A stretch of DNA of 64,000 nucleotides from Alligator mississippiensis (GCF_030867095.1 NC_081824.1:253271956-253335955); one strand, 5' to 3'; counted from the stretch's first letter, positions 1 to 11,645 are shown. Numbers and translations are program-made. The notes: generated by a model not told the origin, from the letters alone.

Positions 1-660
1 GTAATCAGATTTTTGGGCTCTTGGATTCAGGTTCCCCAGTCAGTGCTGCATGGGCAAAGTTCTGACTCCCCAGCAACAAAGAATAATTCAAGTCACGTAT
101 GGGAACAGAAGCTGAGAAGGGACTCACTGGTCATTGAGCCCAGTGCCCTGTTGTGGCAGGCAGCCACATCATGTGTACCCATTCAGCAATTGCTCTGGCT
201 GACAACAACCTTGTTGGAACCTTTTTGGTGGAATGTAAGATGTGAGTTTAAAATGTTACAGCAGTACAATACTCCTTCATCCCCTTCAGGTCTAAGTGGG
301 ACCTGTGCAGCTGTCAGGTCTAAGTGAGACTTTTCCCAGTTTGTCTTATGTAACTAGGGAGGACTGGGGGCAGGGGAAGTGTGTCTGCTTGGGAAGGGAG
401 TTACCTGGACAGCCATATCAATAGAACTGGTAAAACTTTCCTGTACTGACAAGGCTTTAATGGTGGGTACTGGTGGTCTATAAAGGGAGTTCCTCTTAGT
501 TCTTCACTGGAAAGATAGGGGCCCCTAATATGATACCTTGAAGATCTAGAAGTATGTGAAAAATGCGAAGACAGTTAAGTTGCATCATGACTCCTGCTAA
601 TATTGCAAAGAAAAATAATGGTGCCACCAGTTATGCCTGTTAATACACACAGAATATCCA
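1..660. other. No recognisable feature
   Basis: No repeat, exon or RNA gene could be recognised here. The 104-residue ORF at 13-327 has no known motif or exon-like structure. Confidence 0.5.
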
Positions 661-1300
661 CATAGGACACGTCTACGCGTGCATTTATAGATGACTAAAT
701 TTAATGCACATTAAGTAATTTTTGGCAGGTGTCACACGTGCAGGGACTTGGCGTTAAAGTTAGTCCCGTCCCTGAAGCCCTGCCATGTGCCCCTGTGGCC
801 ACGGGGGGAGCCTCAGCCTCTGGCCACATGGCTGCAAGCACATAGCAGTCATGTTGAAGCCAGAGCCAGCTGCCAGCACCTGGAAGTCATCTGGGAACCT
901 GATCCTTGGCTAGCACCTTCCCTGCCCAGGAGCCACGTGCCCAGTGCAGGGACAGCCCCTGGCAGCTCCCTCCTTGCCTCCCTGCATCAGGGCTGTTCCA
1001 GCCCCTGCCTCTGTCAGTAACACCCAGTGCTCTGCTGCTCCAGCCCAGCCCCTGCCAGCGACGACCAGCACCCTATGCTCCTGCTGGCCACAGTGCTGGC
1101 CCCAGCAGGCCCCCACATTCCGCCCAAGCCCCAGGGCAGCCATGTACCTGCCAGCAGGGGCCAGGGCACTGGCTACAGGAGGCCCTGCCTGACCCCCTCC
1201 TCCTGCACTCTCTGCTCCAGTCCACCTGCCCCACTGCCAACACCCCTCCTCCCCCCTGCCGACCCCCAGCAGCACTCTCAGGACACGCATATTGGTGACA
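661..1300. repeat. Possible MITE with GC-rich core
   Basis: The left edge (about 667-713) has a 'gtctacgcgtgcat' start and a TTAATGCACATTAA-type palindrome. Both are shared with the palindromic MITE at 1978-2094. A GC-rich, stop-poor core follows (about 748-1290). The overlapping ORFs there, on both strands, are Pro/Ala/Gly-rich and have no domain. The right end is unclear and no target duplication was found. Confidence 0.35.
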
Positions 1301-1344
1301 CACAAAAAATTATTACTGTCACAATACAAACTCATCAGGGGAGA

Positions 1345-1645
1345 TCAACAGCAACTAGGTAGAGCTGCACCACCTGGGGTGACGAGGAACAATGGTAATA
1401 AGCTGATGGAGAATAGGTTTAGGTTAGAGATCAGAAGGCAATATTTTACAGTTAAAGTGGCCAAAATCTGGAACCAACTTCCCAAGTAAGTGGTCCTCGC
1501 CCCTACCTTGGACAAATTCAAGAGGAGGTTAGATGATCACCTGTCTGGGGTCTTTTGAACCCAGCATTCATTCCTGCCTGTGGCAGGGGGTCAGGCTAGA
1601 TGATCTGTTCAGGTCCCTCCTGACCCTAGCTACTATGAAACTATG
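1345..1645 (+). mobile_element. CR1 LINE, 3' fragment (old)
   Basis: Translation gives the conserved CR1 C-terminal block (APPGVTRNNG, then FRLEIRRQYFTVKVAKIWNQLP), matching the young CR1 copies at 9.3-10.4 and 23.3-24.0 kb. Next come the typical 3' text (tagatgatctgttcaggtcc) and a short terminal repeat (actatgaaactatgaaa). A stop directly after the conserved LP shows decay. 5'-truncated as usual for CR1. Confidence 0.9.
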
Positions 1646-1830
1646 AAACACCCACACCCATCTCTTCCCCACCCCACTCAAAAAACAGAACCCCCTCCCC
1701 GCTCAGCCAGTGGAGCCCCTCCACCACCTTCCCTACCCACCAAGAATAAAAAACTCACAAGTGAGAAACTATATACAAGGGGAACACTATATACAATATT
1801 TTTGGTCTTCAAGCCCAGAGTGCAGGACTG

Positions 1831-1869
1831 TGGGGCGGGGGGTGGGGGGGAGGGGGAGGAGGGGGAGGG
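1831..1869 (+). repeat. G-run tract, potential G-quadruplex
   Basis: Several runs of four to seven G separated by one or two bases on the + strand. This fits the four-tract G-quadruplex pattern. It lies between an old CR1 end and a palindromic MITE, and no gene is nearby. Confidence 0.7.
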
Positions 1870-1977
1870 CTAGAAGGCAGGTGCCCAGCACCCCAACCCC
1901 TGGATATTCCTTGAGGCTAGGCTCAGGCCAGCCCCTTAGTGGCAGAACAGACCGGGCACTAAAGTTCATGCCAGATC

Positions 1978-2094
1978 GCATCTACACATACGTTAATGTG
2001 CATTAATCACACCTAAATTTGTTACCTGTATTTGCAAATTTAGGTGTGATTAGCCTAAGTTAATGCACATTATGGGCATGCACAGGTAGATGCG
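1978..2094. mobile_element. Palindromic MITE
   Basis: The segment starts CGCATCTAC and ends GTAGATGCG, and is close to a full-length hairpin: 'ttaatgtgcattaatcacacctaaatttg' in the left arm faces 'caaatttaggtgtgattagcctaagttaatgcacatta' in the right arm. Related termini (catctacacat) occur near 667, 23.2 kb and 24.1 kb. Foldback MITE of unassigned superfamily. Confidence 0.75.
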
Positions 2095-5000
2095 TACTCA
2101 TAATGTAGGCTAATACACGTTAACGCATCTCATGTCCATACACTCAGTCAGAATGACATTTGCTTTAGATTAGGAAACTAATCAAGACATACCAAAAGTA
2201 TACTCAACAAGAGTACAATGTGCATCTCTCCTTTTGTCATGACGTGCAAAATGAACGCAAAATGGCTGACTGTTTCCATAGACACAACAGCTCTTAGATT
2301 TAAAAGACTCTCTGCAGAAGACAAAGGCATAACAGTTACATAAGTTATAATAAGACACTGTCTGACATAGCCTTCACTTTTGTCACTGAAAAATCAAAAC
2401 TCATCTCCAGTATTTAACAATGCATGGATGAAGGACATGTAGTGGCTAAGTACTCAAGAAACAAATCAGTCAGAAACTTTTGTGCTTATGTATTGTATCT
2501 ATAACAAAGAATTTGGATTAGAAGCACTAGAGAGTGGAAAGCAATTGCCTCTACAAAAAAAATTTTGGTATTTTATTCCACATATCAGCATTATGCTTCT
2601 GTAAACACTAGCTTTCCAGTAACTGCTGCTCCCAGTCAAACTCTTTATTTCATTTATGGGATCACAAATTTTATATACATCAAGCAATAATGTTGTCAAA
2701 AATCAGGGTTGCAATTGCTCAAGTGGATATACTCTCAAGACAACTGTAAGAGACTCAGGAAATCTTTTCTTAAGTCCTCACCCGATCCTTTTAGCCTACC
2801 ACCATGATGTCACCTTTTCCACATTACCTCACCCACAATACACACAGGCCTCCTCCTTCCACCTCCCTCCCCCTCCCTCCCCCAAATAAAGCATGCAGCT
2901 AGGAACCCCAGGCACATGGAGTGTTTAGAAATAATTGGTGCTTTTGAACTTTCCACTTGGGGGTGCAGGGTTCAGTGATTGGTGATGAAGGGAATTCTTT
3001 GTTCTGTAAAGGGAAATGACTCGTCATGTTGGGGACTTGATGTTTATGAGATCTGCAGTACTGTTGTTACAACAACATGATGAGGAAGTCTGGTGATACA
3101 GTTTGCTTTTTCAGTAGATGTTACCCTGAATTTAGAGTGAGAGCAAAGACAGGCTCACTGGGCCTGTCTACGCTGCAGGGGCCATGCATTCCAGCAGGTC
3201 CCATCTACCTCCCATCCACTCAAATCCCCTGACCATCTCCAGCACTGGAAGTCCAACCATGGGACTGCTCTGGGCTCACCCCTGTGCCTGTTCTAGGACA
3301 CTCTAGGAGCCAAGAGCTTTTATCTTTGGAGCAGGTCAGTAGGGTGTGGAGGACACAGTATGTTCAGGCCTCCTGTGCTGAGACAGGCCATCACTGCACC
3401 ACTCTGTCTAATGGAATACGTTTTAATTGCAGAGTTAACCTGGGCCAAGTTCCTAGGTTCCAGTGCCTGATTTAACCTATTGTAGGTGTAAGCATTCACA
3501 TGGCTGAGCCACACACACAGCAAACCTATACAGCCTCATCCACAGTGGACTTGTGTTACTTCAGTTGAGGAACTCAGAATTACTGGTTCTATGCATGGCA
3601 CTAACCTGCACTGCTCAGTAGGTCATCTCCTAGGGGACTGCAACATTTTGTGGAAGTATTCACCCTGGGTAGATCTAGAATTTTGAAAAAGGGGGTGCAG
3701 ATGGTGAAGTGCATCATCACATAAAACACATATTTTTTTCTCCAATTAAAAATAAACTTGTCAAGTCAGGCCTCTCTTGGTCGGCTATCTGATACCAGGT
3801 AAACCAGTACAGGCTGTTCCATGGCTGGGTTGTTGGCAACTAAACCAGCACCCCAACCTGGGCTACTCTGGGTAAGGAGGGTGTGTGGACACCCAGCAGA
3901 ACTAAAAACAAGACCTGTCAAAGGGCAGATAAGCTCTCCACAAGCCAATGACCATTTATACATGGAGAGGAGGTGGGTGCCACCAGGTCACTCTGCCTGA
4001 AGAATCACCAATGTTGCAAAGCAACTAAACGTCATCAGAGTAGAGGAGGGTTGTTACAGCATCTAAGGTGCCCCAATGGTCACAGTGGCCTTGGGACTGA
4101 CTTGATTTGAAAAATAAACTACAAACTTTACTAATACACTAGGTCCCAAGGCCATATTATTCAGTTTAAGATTGAAGCAAAAACAAGTATAAGTGCATTG
4201 GAAAATGTTAAAAACAATCCTCAGGGCTGTGAAGTAGGAGCTTGGTTACCAGGAGCAGCTAATGGACAGCAGAATTGCAGAACAAAGGATAGCTTGATTG
4301 GTGGAACATCAAGACCATTAAAAAGAAGAGAGGAGTGTTAACACTTGTGGAATAAAGAGTTTAGAAGGGATCAGGTAGCTTACAATGGGCCATGAAGTCA
4401 AGTGACTCCCCTCAGCACTGCCTGCCTGGAGAAATGCTGCTGTCACTACCTGGCAGTTGATTTCAAACTTAACTTAAACTTTGGGTGGACCAGGAATCAA
4501 AAGGTCACCAGTGCACCCTTCCTGGATCCAATTCTGATACTCACTATCCTTCTCAGGCTTCCATAGACAAGTGTCCCTTGCCTGACAGCCGAGTAAAATC
4601 AAGGACTTGCAGGTTCCCATATATTATACTTTGTCTTTTGTCTGAGATCCAACTGCTGGCTAGGCTCTGGGCAATGACCTGCCCAGCTGGTAGCATTAGT
4701 ACAACTCCCACTTCAGCAACAGCATATGTGAGATGCTGTGACTGGCATTTCTGCAGCAATCATTCACCCTGGGGAGTAGGTGGTGAACCTTGCTGGGGAT
4801 ATCCTACTGCTTGCCCAGCTGTGGAACCCCTCTGTGCGGACTAGTGGTCCTGGCACCAGACCACAAGCACAGGGCTCTAGGATCACATCATTGTACAGAT
4901 CTGGGCTGACATGGTTCCAGAACATGTTCAGGAGGAAGGAGAAACATGGGATGCACCACAAGGGTGAACGACACCAGGGTTTTCCAGAGATCTGTTGTGC

Positions 5001-5400
5001 TCATGTTTGGACAAGAAGGGACTTCAATCCACCCCTGGCACCTGGGAAGCAGACTGGCAGTACCAAAATATGTTTCAGGTGCTGTAGACTTAATACTTCC
5101 ACAAGTCATGCAGTGGGGCATATCTTTAGGCTGCCTCTGAAACTGTTTTAATGTTAGTATCAGAAAAAGCTTATTGCAGCATGCAGGGAGAACAAGAGGG
5201 AACAAGAGACATGCTTTTATCAGCCATATCTGTGCATCAACAAGCACCGCTGGGCTTGAACTAACAACCTCTTTGCACATCTACAGCAGCTCATGCATAG
5301 AAAAATCACTTGTTGCATGTTTAAATTCCTCGCCAGCCTTCCCTACCACTAAGAATCCATCTTGTAATTGCACACGGTCCTGAAGGGGAGAGAAGAGGGG
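2095..5400. other. Mostly featureless interval
   Basis: No gene or RNA recognised. Minor items are a pyrimidine tract at about 2850-2882 and a possible MITE edge near 3165 ('gggcctgtctacgctgcag'). The ORFs at 4485-5280 overlap on both strands and show no domain. Confidence 0.4.
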
Positions 5401-5423
5401 GAGCATGCCAACATAGGCTGTTT

Positions 5424-5508
5424 TGCCCTCAAACCAAGGCAAACCCTCCTCACAGCTCATTAACACCAAGGCAAACCAAGGCAAACCCTCCTCACAGCTA
5501 ATTAACAC
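5424..5508 (+). repeat. Tandem duplication, unit about 45 bp
   Basis: Two adjacent near-identical copies of a unit containing 'aaggcaaaccctcctcacag' followed by ctcattaacacc or ctaattaacacc. A short inner repeat 'aaccaaggca' is also duplicated. Confidence 0.85.
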
Positions 5509-5744
5509 CCCACATAATGGGACTAGTCACAAACCAGCAAATACAGGTCCCTTATATTGTCATATTAAGCTGTAATATCCTTCATAAAATATCAAGGGTG
5601 GCAGCTGTATCTTCCCTGGCAGTTCAGGTGTTATTTCCTTTGTTTCCTCCTCACCTGTTTGTTCACCCCACCATTCTTCTTCCTGAGCAGTTCTTGGGAC
5701 TCCTAAGTAATGGCTGCACTGCAAAATAGTATGTTCCCTTCTCA

Positions 5745-5900
5745 CAGATTCACAGACATTTAGGGCTGGAAGGGGCCTCATGAGATCATTGGGTCCAGCC
5801 CCCCCTGCTCTGGGCAGGAAAGACTGCTGGGGTCATATAACCCCAGCAAGGTGTGCGTTCAATCTCCTTTTGAAGATCTCCAGCGTCATCTCCTCTGGTT
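5745..5900 (-). mobile_element. CR1 LINE 3' end
   Basis: Reverse-complement CR1 tail: 'cacagattcacagacattt', then 'gggctggaaggggcctcatg', 'tcattgggtccagcc' and a decayed 'gatctccagcgtcatc' coding end. The order matches the tails at 9.27 and 24.0 kb. Confidence 0.88.
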
Positions 5901-6077
5901 TATCTGCCCCAATGTCTGATTTATCAACCCCTGTGTCATTTTTGGCCCCTCCTATCCATCATCCCCATGTCCAGGATTGACACTCTCTGCTTTCCAAAGT
6001 GCATCCAGCATGCGGGGGTAAAGCCAAGGACCAGGGTAAAGCCAAGGACCTGGCCAGACCCCTTGTGATAGGATAAA

Positions 6078-6200
6078 GTTTCATAGATTGTAAGGCTGGA
6101 AGGGACCTTGAAAGATCATCGGGTCCAGCCCCCCTGCATTAGGCAGAAAAGACAACTGTTGTCAATGAGTGACCAGCCTTGCTATGGTGTCTTCTGCCAC
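6078..6200 (-). mobile_element. CR1 LINE 3' end fragment
   Basis: Starts with 'tttcatagattgtaaggctg', followed by 'gaagggaccttgaaagatca' and 'gggtccagcccccctgcatt', the CR1 3' terminal text in reverse. Short, and separate from the copy 180 bp upstream. Confidence 0.85.
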
Positions 6201-6778
6201 GTGGCACAAACTCTTAGGGGTCTTTTTTTTTCTTTCTTCTGGCAGCCCCCTGGAGGTGTTCTTGTTGGGATGCTGATTTCAGATTCATCTCCCCAAGTTG
6301 TGCTCCTTATTGACCTCACCCCAGCCATTTCCCTGATTCATGGTGAGAGCCTCTGGCCAGCTGGCATCTGCTGGAAGGAGCATTTCCTGCATGGCATCTC
6401 CATTCAAGTCCTGTTGAAGTGTTACGAAGAAGTGTAGGAGGCTAGTAGAGGATTTCTGGTGCCAAAGATGAGGGAGGGAGTAGATAATAGGATAGGAAAA
6501 GATGGCCCCTGAGGAACTGTGGGAAGTCACTGGAGGATTATCAGTACTCAGTTTAAATAGCCTGTGTCCACACTATGAAGTGGACAGATTGAAACAGAAC
6601 CCAGGCTACAACCTGTACATAACTTCACACAGGGTCAAAGCAGCTGCAAATTGGGTCAGAGGTCTGTGAGTGGTCATGATATACAAGTAAAAGCTAAGAC
6701 CTAGGGAAGAGCCCTATCTGTGCACACAAACACACCTGCAGCATGTGGATAAATAAATCCCTCTTCTATACTGTATAC

Positions 6779-7135
6779 CAGGGATCGGCAACCCCTGGCA
6801 CATGTGCCAAAGCATGGGATTTGTGGCAGTTTTGCTCAGCATGCCATGGAGCCGGGCTGTTCCCAGCAGGCAACTGGGAGTCTGCAAGCCCTGCTGCAAA
6901 CAGCCTGAGCTCCATGGCTGGCAGCAGCTACCCAGAGCCTGAGCTGGCTTCACGGTGGTGCCAGCTTCTTTCCAGTGGTAGAGCTGAGGGTGAACTGCGC
7001 TGTGGGCAGGAGCAGGCGGGGTCAGCTGTGCAGGGAGGGTGATAGTGGCACAGGTGGCAGTGGAGGGGTGGTTACAGAGGGGCTAAGGTGAATTTTGGGG
7101 TGCACCCAAAAGCTCCCTTAGCACTGCCCCTGCAG
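6779..7135. mobile_element. hAT-like MITE, right end unclear
   Basis: Left terminus 'cagggatcggcaacccctgg' with 'ggcacatgtgcc' matches the cagNggtcagcaacc type of hAT terminus, as at 15.6 kb. The GC-rich interior continues to about 7130 ('gcactgcccctg'). I could not find a matching 8-bp duplication for the left flank (ctgtatac), so the right boundary is uncertain. Confidence 0.5.
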
Positions 7136-7830
7136 CTGGCTGACGTGATGGGCGGCCTCTGGACCAGGAAACTACAGTGCTGAGAAAATCAAGAATACAC
7201 CTCTCTGGACAAGCAGGAACCTTGTTCTCTCTAAGTTAATCTGGTTATTAGCAGGGTGTCTGTGCCTGCTTTATTTTAGGGGTTCCAACCTATTTTCTGC
7301 TGCCATGGCTTGTTAAATTGTACTCTGACCATATAGCACCTGCCAAACAAAGACAGACACACTTGGGGACATATGGGGCTACAATGAAGGAATATGATAC
7401 TGTCTACTTTTGTAAACTACCAATCAGTTTCTTTGCTACTGCTCTTGTTTTTCTATGGTTATGAGAGTTTTATACTTTATTAAAAGCTTTAGATACAACC
7501 ACCTGACAGTTCTGCCTTTCCCAAGGACTTGCATGCTGATATATTGTACAATGAATCCAATTTACTAGCAAAGAAAAAAAAATTAAAATAACGTATTGAA
7601 AGCTATTACAAGCATCCCAGCTGCCAGGAGGAAAATGTGCAAATGACAACCACACTGAGAAATGCTATGATGCTATGGAAGTGTTATGGTTACCAAAACA
7701 GTGTCACCAGGCACTGGTAGTTGGGCTGTATTCTAAGTTTCATGGGGGTAGATGGAGTAGGCAACACCTCTCCATTTTAAGAGGTCATGGAGCAGTCTGC
7801 AGCCCATCCACTATCCCAACTGTCCCGTGG
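7136..7830. other. No recognisable feature
   Basis: AT-moderate sequence with no identifiable element. It may include the 3' untranslated part of the minus-strand non-LTR element that starts upstream of it in transcriptional terms. Confidence 0.3.
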
Positions 7831-7836
7831 CTGTAT

Positions 7837-9005
7837 TCAGTCAGCATGTGTGTAATTGCTAAGCCATGCAACAGGATCCTCAGTGGCCATGTGCAGTTCC
7901 TGTAGTCTGCCACTGAATTTAGTCAGTGGGCAAACATTGACTATATGTGACATGGTGTATGCTTTGCCACAGCTACAGTTTGGATTGTCGCGAAGACCCC
8001 AGTGGTGGAGATTGGCTGCACACAGACCTTGCCCTGTCTGGAACCTATTCAGCAAGTGCCACTGATAGTATGGCAGGTTGAAGCCATGTGGGCGGGTTGT
8101 AGGATCTGTGATAAGGAACTTCTTTGGTGGTAATGTTGACCTCCATTCCTCACACCAGAGGGTCTCCACCGTGTGGTCCTAGAGTGGTAATCTGCACCAC
8201 AGTGAATGTCATGATGGTAGACGTGCAGCTGGTAGATTTAAGAGATCATCGTATAGCAGTAGGCTGGGATTGGCATAAATCATCTCCAGTAGCTTGCTAG
8301 TTGCAACTTCCTATTGGATATGAAAGGGGACAATGTTGCTCAGGACTGGGAACGATGGTAGAGGGGTCGGTCAAAGAGTTCACAAGATGATGTGCATTGT
8401 TGAATGTAGCTGCATATGAACAAGTTTAGTGTGTGATGACCAGTTCCAGACTGGTGCACAGTACTCTGCCATAGAATACAAGATGGCAAGAGCTGACATC
8501 CTTAGGGTTGAAGATCTTGTGTCCCACATTGACCCAGCCAGCTTGTTAAGGAGGTTGTTGCATGCCTTAACTTTCACTGCTGTCTTTTTCAAGTGTTTAT
8601 GGTAGCTTAATGTCTGGTCTAGCATCATGCCCAGGTAGACGAGTTGTGCTTCATGCCTCAGCCTCTGCACATTTGGGTAGATGTTCAGTTTCTGGGCAGC
8701 ATTGTCATTGTGTAGGTGGAAAATATCTTACTGACAATTGCCTGGAGGCACTGCATCTTGCAGTTGTCAGCCAGCTTTGGCTCTTCAGAGTATGTTCTAG
8801 CTACGGAATCCACTGCAGATGTCATCAGCATGAATGAATTTCCATGACTGGGCTTGCGACAAGTCATTGATATAGAGGTTGTACAAGGTCGGAGCAAGCA
8901 CAGATCCCTGAGGCAGTCCTTTTGTCTGTCTTCTCCAAGTACTTGTCTTCTCACCCATGTACACCCTGAACCATCAATTGCAAAGGAGTAGTTTGACAAT
9001 GTCAG
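7837..9005 (-). pseudogene. Non-LTR retrotransposon RT and C-terminal region, decayed
   Basis: Reading the minus strand across frames gives a reverse transcriptase: a GLPQGSVLAP-like block near 8.92 kb, an FIHADDI-type catalytic motif near 8.83 kb, a thumb region with YLGMMLDQTLSYHKHLKK (about 8.6 kb) and AEYCAPVW (about 8.46 kb). The C-terminal region at 8169-7837 has RTGQG-like and CSCG..TMSHIVNVCPLTKF text. This differs clearly from CR1. It resembles I/Jockey-group proteins common in arthropod genomes, but the clade is uncertain. Several frame changes and stops make it a pseudogene. The more N-terminal part lies at 10385-10615, beyond an inserted block. Confidence 0.8.
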
Positions 9006-9262
9006 TCAGCCATGCACTCTATATGCAGGGTCCAGGATGCACTCTATATGCAATGCCTGCCCCGAACAGACTGTGTAGCCTGTGGCATCCATTCTGGCTG
9101 ATCTAACATCCATGCTCTGCATGGTACCCACTCCAGCTGTTGCAGGACACATCACATACAGTGCCAATCCTGGATTGGGTATCAGAAACACTGGATCTGG
9201 CATAGGTGGAGGAGATAGGGCCCTTGGGCCCAGTGGCCTAATCTGGCCCATGGATCAGCCTC
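9006..9262. repeat. hAT-like fragment inside the interrupted LINE
   Basis: The text 'gggcccagtggcctaatctg', then 'gatcagcctcgcatcactcat', resembles the right end of the element at 43195-43699 (gggcttgatctggacc, cgtgtcactcat). A 20-bp phrase 'gcactctatatgca' occurs twice near 9016 and 9039. It ends exactly where the CR1 tail begins. Confidence 0.45.
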
Positions 9263-9265
9263 GCA

Positions 9266-10360
9266 TCACTCATAGATTCATAGATTCACAGATTCATAGA
9301 TGTTAGGGTCGGAAGGGACCTCAACAGATCATTGAGTCCGACCCCCTGCATAAGCAGGAAAGAGTGCTGGGTCTAGATGACCCCAGCTAGATGCTCATCT
9401 AACCTCCTCTTGAAGACCCCCAGGGTAGGGGAGAGCACCACCTCCCTTGGGAGCCCGTTCCAGACCTTGGCCACTCGAACTGTGAAGAAGTTCTTCCTAA
9501 TGTCCAGTCTAAATCTGCTCTCTGCTAGCTTGTGGCCATTATTTCTTGTAACCCCCGGGGGCGCCTTGGTGAATAAATACTCACCAATTCCCTTCTGTGC
9601 CCCCGTGATGAACTTATAGGTAGCCACAAGGTCGCCTCTCAACCTTCTCTTGCGGAGGCTGAAAAGGTCCAGTTTCTCTAGTCTCTCCTCGTAGGGCTTG
9701 GTCTGTAGGCCCTTGACCATACGAGTGGCCCTTCTCTGGACCCTCTCCAGGTTATCTGCATCCTTCTTGAAGTGTGGCGCCCAGAATTGCACGCAGTACT
9801 CCAACTGCGGTCTGACCAGCGCCCGATAGAGAGGAAGTATCACCTCCTTGGACCTATTCATCATGCATCTGCTGATGCATGATAAAGTGCCATTGGCTTT
9901 CCTGATGGCTTCGTCACACTGCCGGCTCATGTTCATCTTGGAGTCCACTAGGACTCCAAGATCCCTTTCCACCTCTGTGCCACCCAGCAGGTCATTCCCT
10001 AGGCTGTAGGTGTGCTGGACATTTTTCCTCCCTAGGTGCAGCACTTTGCATTTCTCCTTGTTGAACTGCATCCTGTTGTTTTCTGCCCACTTGTCCAACC
10101 TATCCAGGTCTGCCTGCAGCTGTTCCCTGCCCTCCGGCGTGTCCACTTCTCCCCATAGCTTTGTGTCATCTGCAAACTTGGACAGAGTACATTTGACTCC
10201 CTCGTCCAAGTCACTGATGAAGACATTAAAGAGTATCGGTCCAAGGACCGAGCCCTGCGGGACCCCACTGCCCACACCCTTCCAGGTCGAGACCGACCCA
10301 TCCACCATGACTCTTGACAGGGCCATATGGGTTTGGCACCCCTTATGTAAGAGAATAAGA
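9266..10360 (-). mobile_element. CR1 LINE, 5'-truncated, young
   Basis: The minus-strand copy runs from inside the RT domain to the 3' tail. The tail on the + strand is a short repeat of attcatag/attcacag at 9268-9300, followed by 'gttagggtcggaagggacct'. The body holds a 331-residue open frame without stops. Two young copies in one window suggest late CR1 activity in this lineage. It sits inside an older non-LTR element on the same strand. Confidence 0.95.
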
Positions 10361-10368
10361 CTATTCAA
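9373..10368 (-). pseudogene. CR1 pol fragment (RT to C-terminus)
   Basis: Open frame of 331 residues encoding the distal half of CR1 reverse transcriptase. GVPQGSVLGP is at residues 35-44 and the catalytic FADD at 65-68, followed by the thumb block RDLGVLVDSKM, then LEYCVQFWAP, and the conserved C-terminal FFTVRVAKVWNGLP. The apurinic endonuclease and the first RT blocks are missing, so it cannot move by itself. The first residues may be read from flanking sequence. In the 199 residues shared with the copy at 23364-23963, I count 8 differences by eye. Confidence 0.93.
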
Positions 10369-10384
10369 AAGGGAAGTGGGTTGA

Positions 10385-10615
10385 TATTATTTGTGGAGTA
10401 TAGATGTTAGTAGAGGGAACAAGCACTCTTGCAATTTTTACCAGCAAACCGGTGTACCAAACAGTATTATACACTGCTGTGAGGTCAAGGAAAACAGTGC
10501 CTGTCTTGAGGTTCCTTTGAAAACCATTTTCAATTAACATTCTTAGTGCAAGTGCTTGGTTAGTGCACAGGTACTTCAACTTTGTGCACATGTGGCTACA
10601 TTGGCTGCAGGACAT
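10385..10615 (-). pseudogene. Non-LTR retrotransposon RT, N-terminal RT part
   Basis: Minus-strand frame containing ENGFQRNLKTGTVFLDLTA, then YNTVWYTGLLVKIARVL. This is the RT region with the first catalytic aspartate (FLDLTAAYDTVW type) of the same non-CR1 family as 7837-9005. The reading ends about 10 residues before the point where the downstream piece resumes near 9005, so the two pieces were one gene. The intervening 1.4 kb is an insertion block. Confidence 0.78.
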
Positions 10616-11460
10616 GGTACCATAGGGGAGAGTCCCTGGGTGTCTGAGATGGAGCTGGGACAGGTTTAGGAGTTGGGGGTCTTCATCCCAGTGATCATCA
10701 AGGTGCTCAAACAGCTCCCTCCACTACTGGCAGTCCTAGTCACTCATCCTCTGGTCATGCTGCAAAACCTCAGAGACTTCCTTCCTCTCTCCATTTTTCT
10801 CCCAGTCCTGCTCTTCCTTCTTTTGGTTCGTGAGCCTCTAGTCTGCCCTGCATCTGAAGTGATCATGTATTTCACCTCAGAGCCTTGGCTTTTCCCCCGA
10901 TGAGTCACAGCCCTCTCCCAAAAGGGCCTGGGTGAATGCCTCAACCCTGTAAGGATGGGCAATAAACAAGGATATTACTTTTTGTTCCTGCAAGGAAAGG
11001 AAGGACTCTCCTTTTAATATCTTCACCATGGCAAGGCCACAGGCTGATACTTCTATCTACTTTGCAGGTTGCTATTGCTTCTCCACATGTTGATTTGTTC
11101 CCAAGTTGCCAACTCAGAAGCTCACAAGTACAACAGAGTTCAGATTTAATTAAAAAAAATTAGAAAATACCCATACGAAGCTAAAATAATGGTGTGAGGA
11201 GGAGGGGAAAACTGACTGGACTTGGGGGATTTTGCCATCCAGACCACAGTGACTATTAGTTTTAACATTGTCAAGCATGGGATATTATTCCATCCCATGA
11301 AAACCACCCCTTGCAAGAGGGAAGGAGAATGGGAGGCCATCCTCAGAGACACATTTATACTGAGACTGACCTTTGAAGCCTGGAGTTTGGAGATTGTAAA
11401 ATTCAACTGTTCTGCACTGTTTTGCATACACCAACACATACAGACTTCACTTCATTCTAG
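10616..11460. other. No recognisable feature
   Basis: No exon, RNA or repeat recognised. Includes an A-rich run near 11150. Confidence 0.4.
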
Positions 11461-11539
11461 GCAGACAAGGTTCCTTGGGTGAATCTGATATCTTTTATTA
11501 GACCAACCCAAATAGTTGGAGAATAGTTATTAAGCAAGC

Positions 11540-11565
11540 TTTCGGGTTCAAAAACCCTTCGTCAG
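11540..11565 (-). ncRNA. Hammerhead-ribozyme-like core in PLE tail
   Basis: Minus strand: CTGACGA (11565-11559), one A, then a perfect 5-bp helix GGGTT/AACCC with loop TTTG, then GAAA (11543-11540). This is the order CUGANGA - helix II - GAAA of the hammerhead catalytic core. A GGTC that could supply the cleavage site lies 40 nt downstream (11504-11501), next to a CCAAC/GTTGG helix. A single unpaired A precedes helix II, and I see no convincing helix I, so activity is doubtful. Confidence 0.6.
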
Positions 11566-11645
11566 GCTAAGGAAGTTTCAGCAGTTGGTGTGTGCTCTTC
11601 CTGGATGGAATGAAAAGTAAAGAAGCCACCGGCTGGGCTGGGGAG

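Noticed and set aside
5174..5383. Possible small exon region around 4.5-5.4 kb
   Set aside because: Overlapping ORFs on both strands with no domain, no consensus splice pair noted, and ordinary composition.
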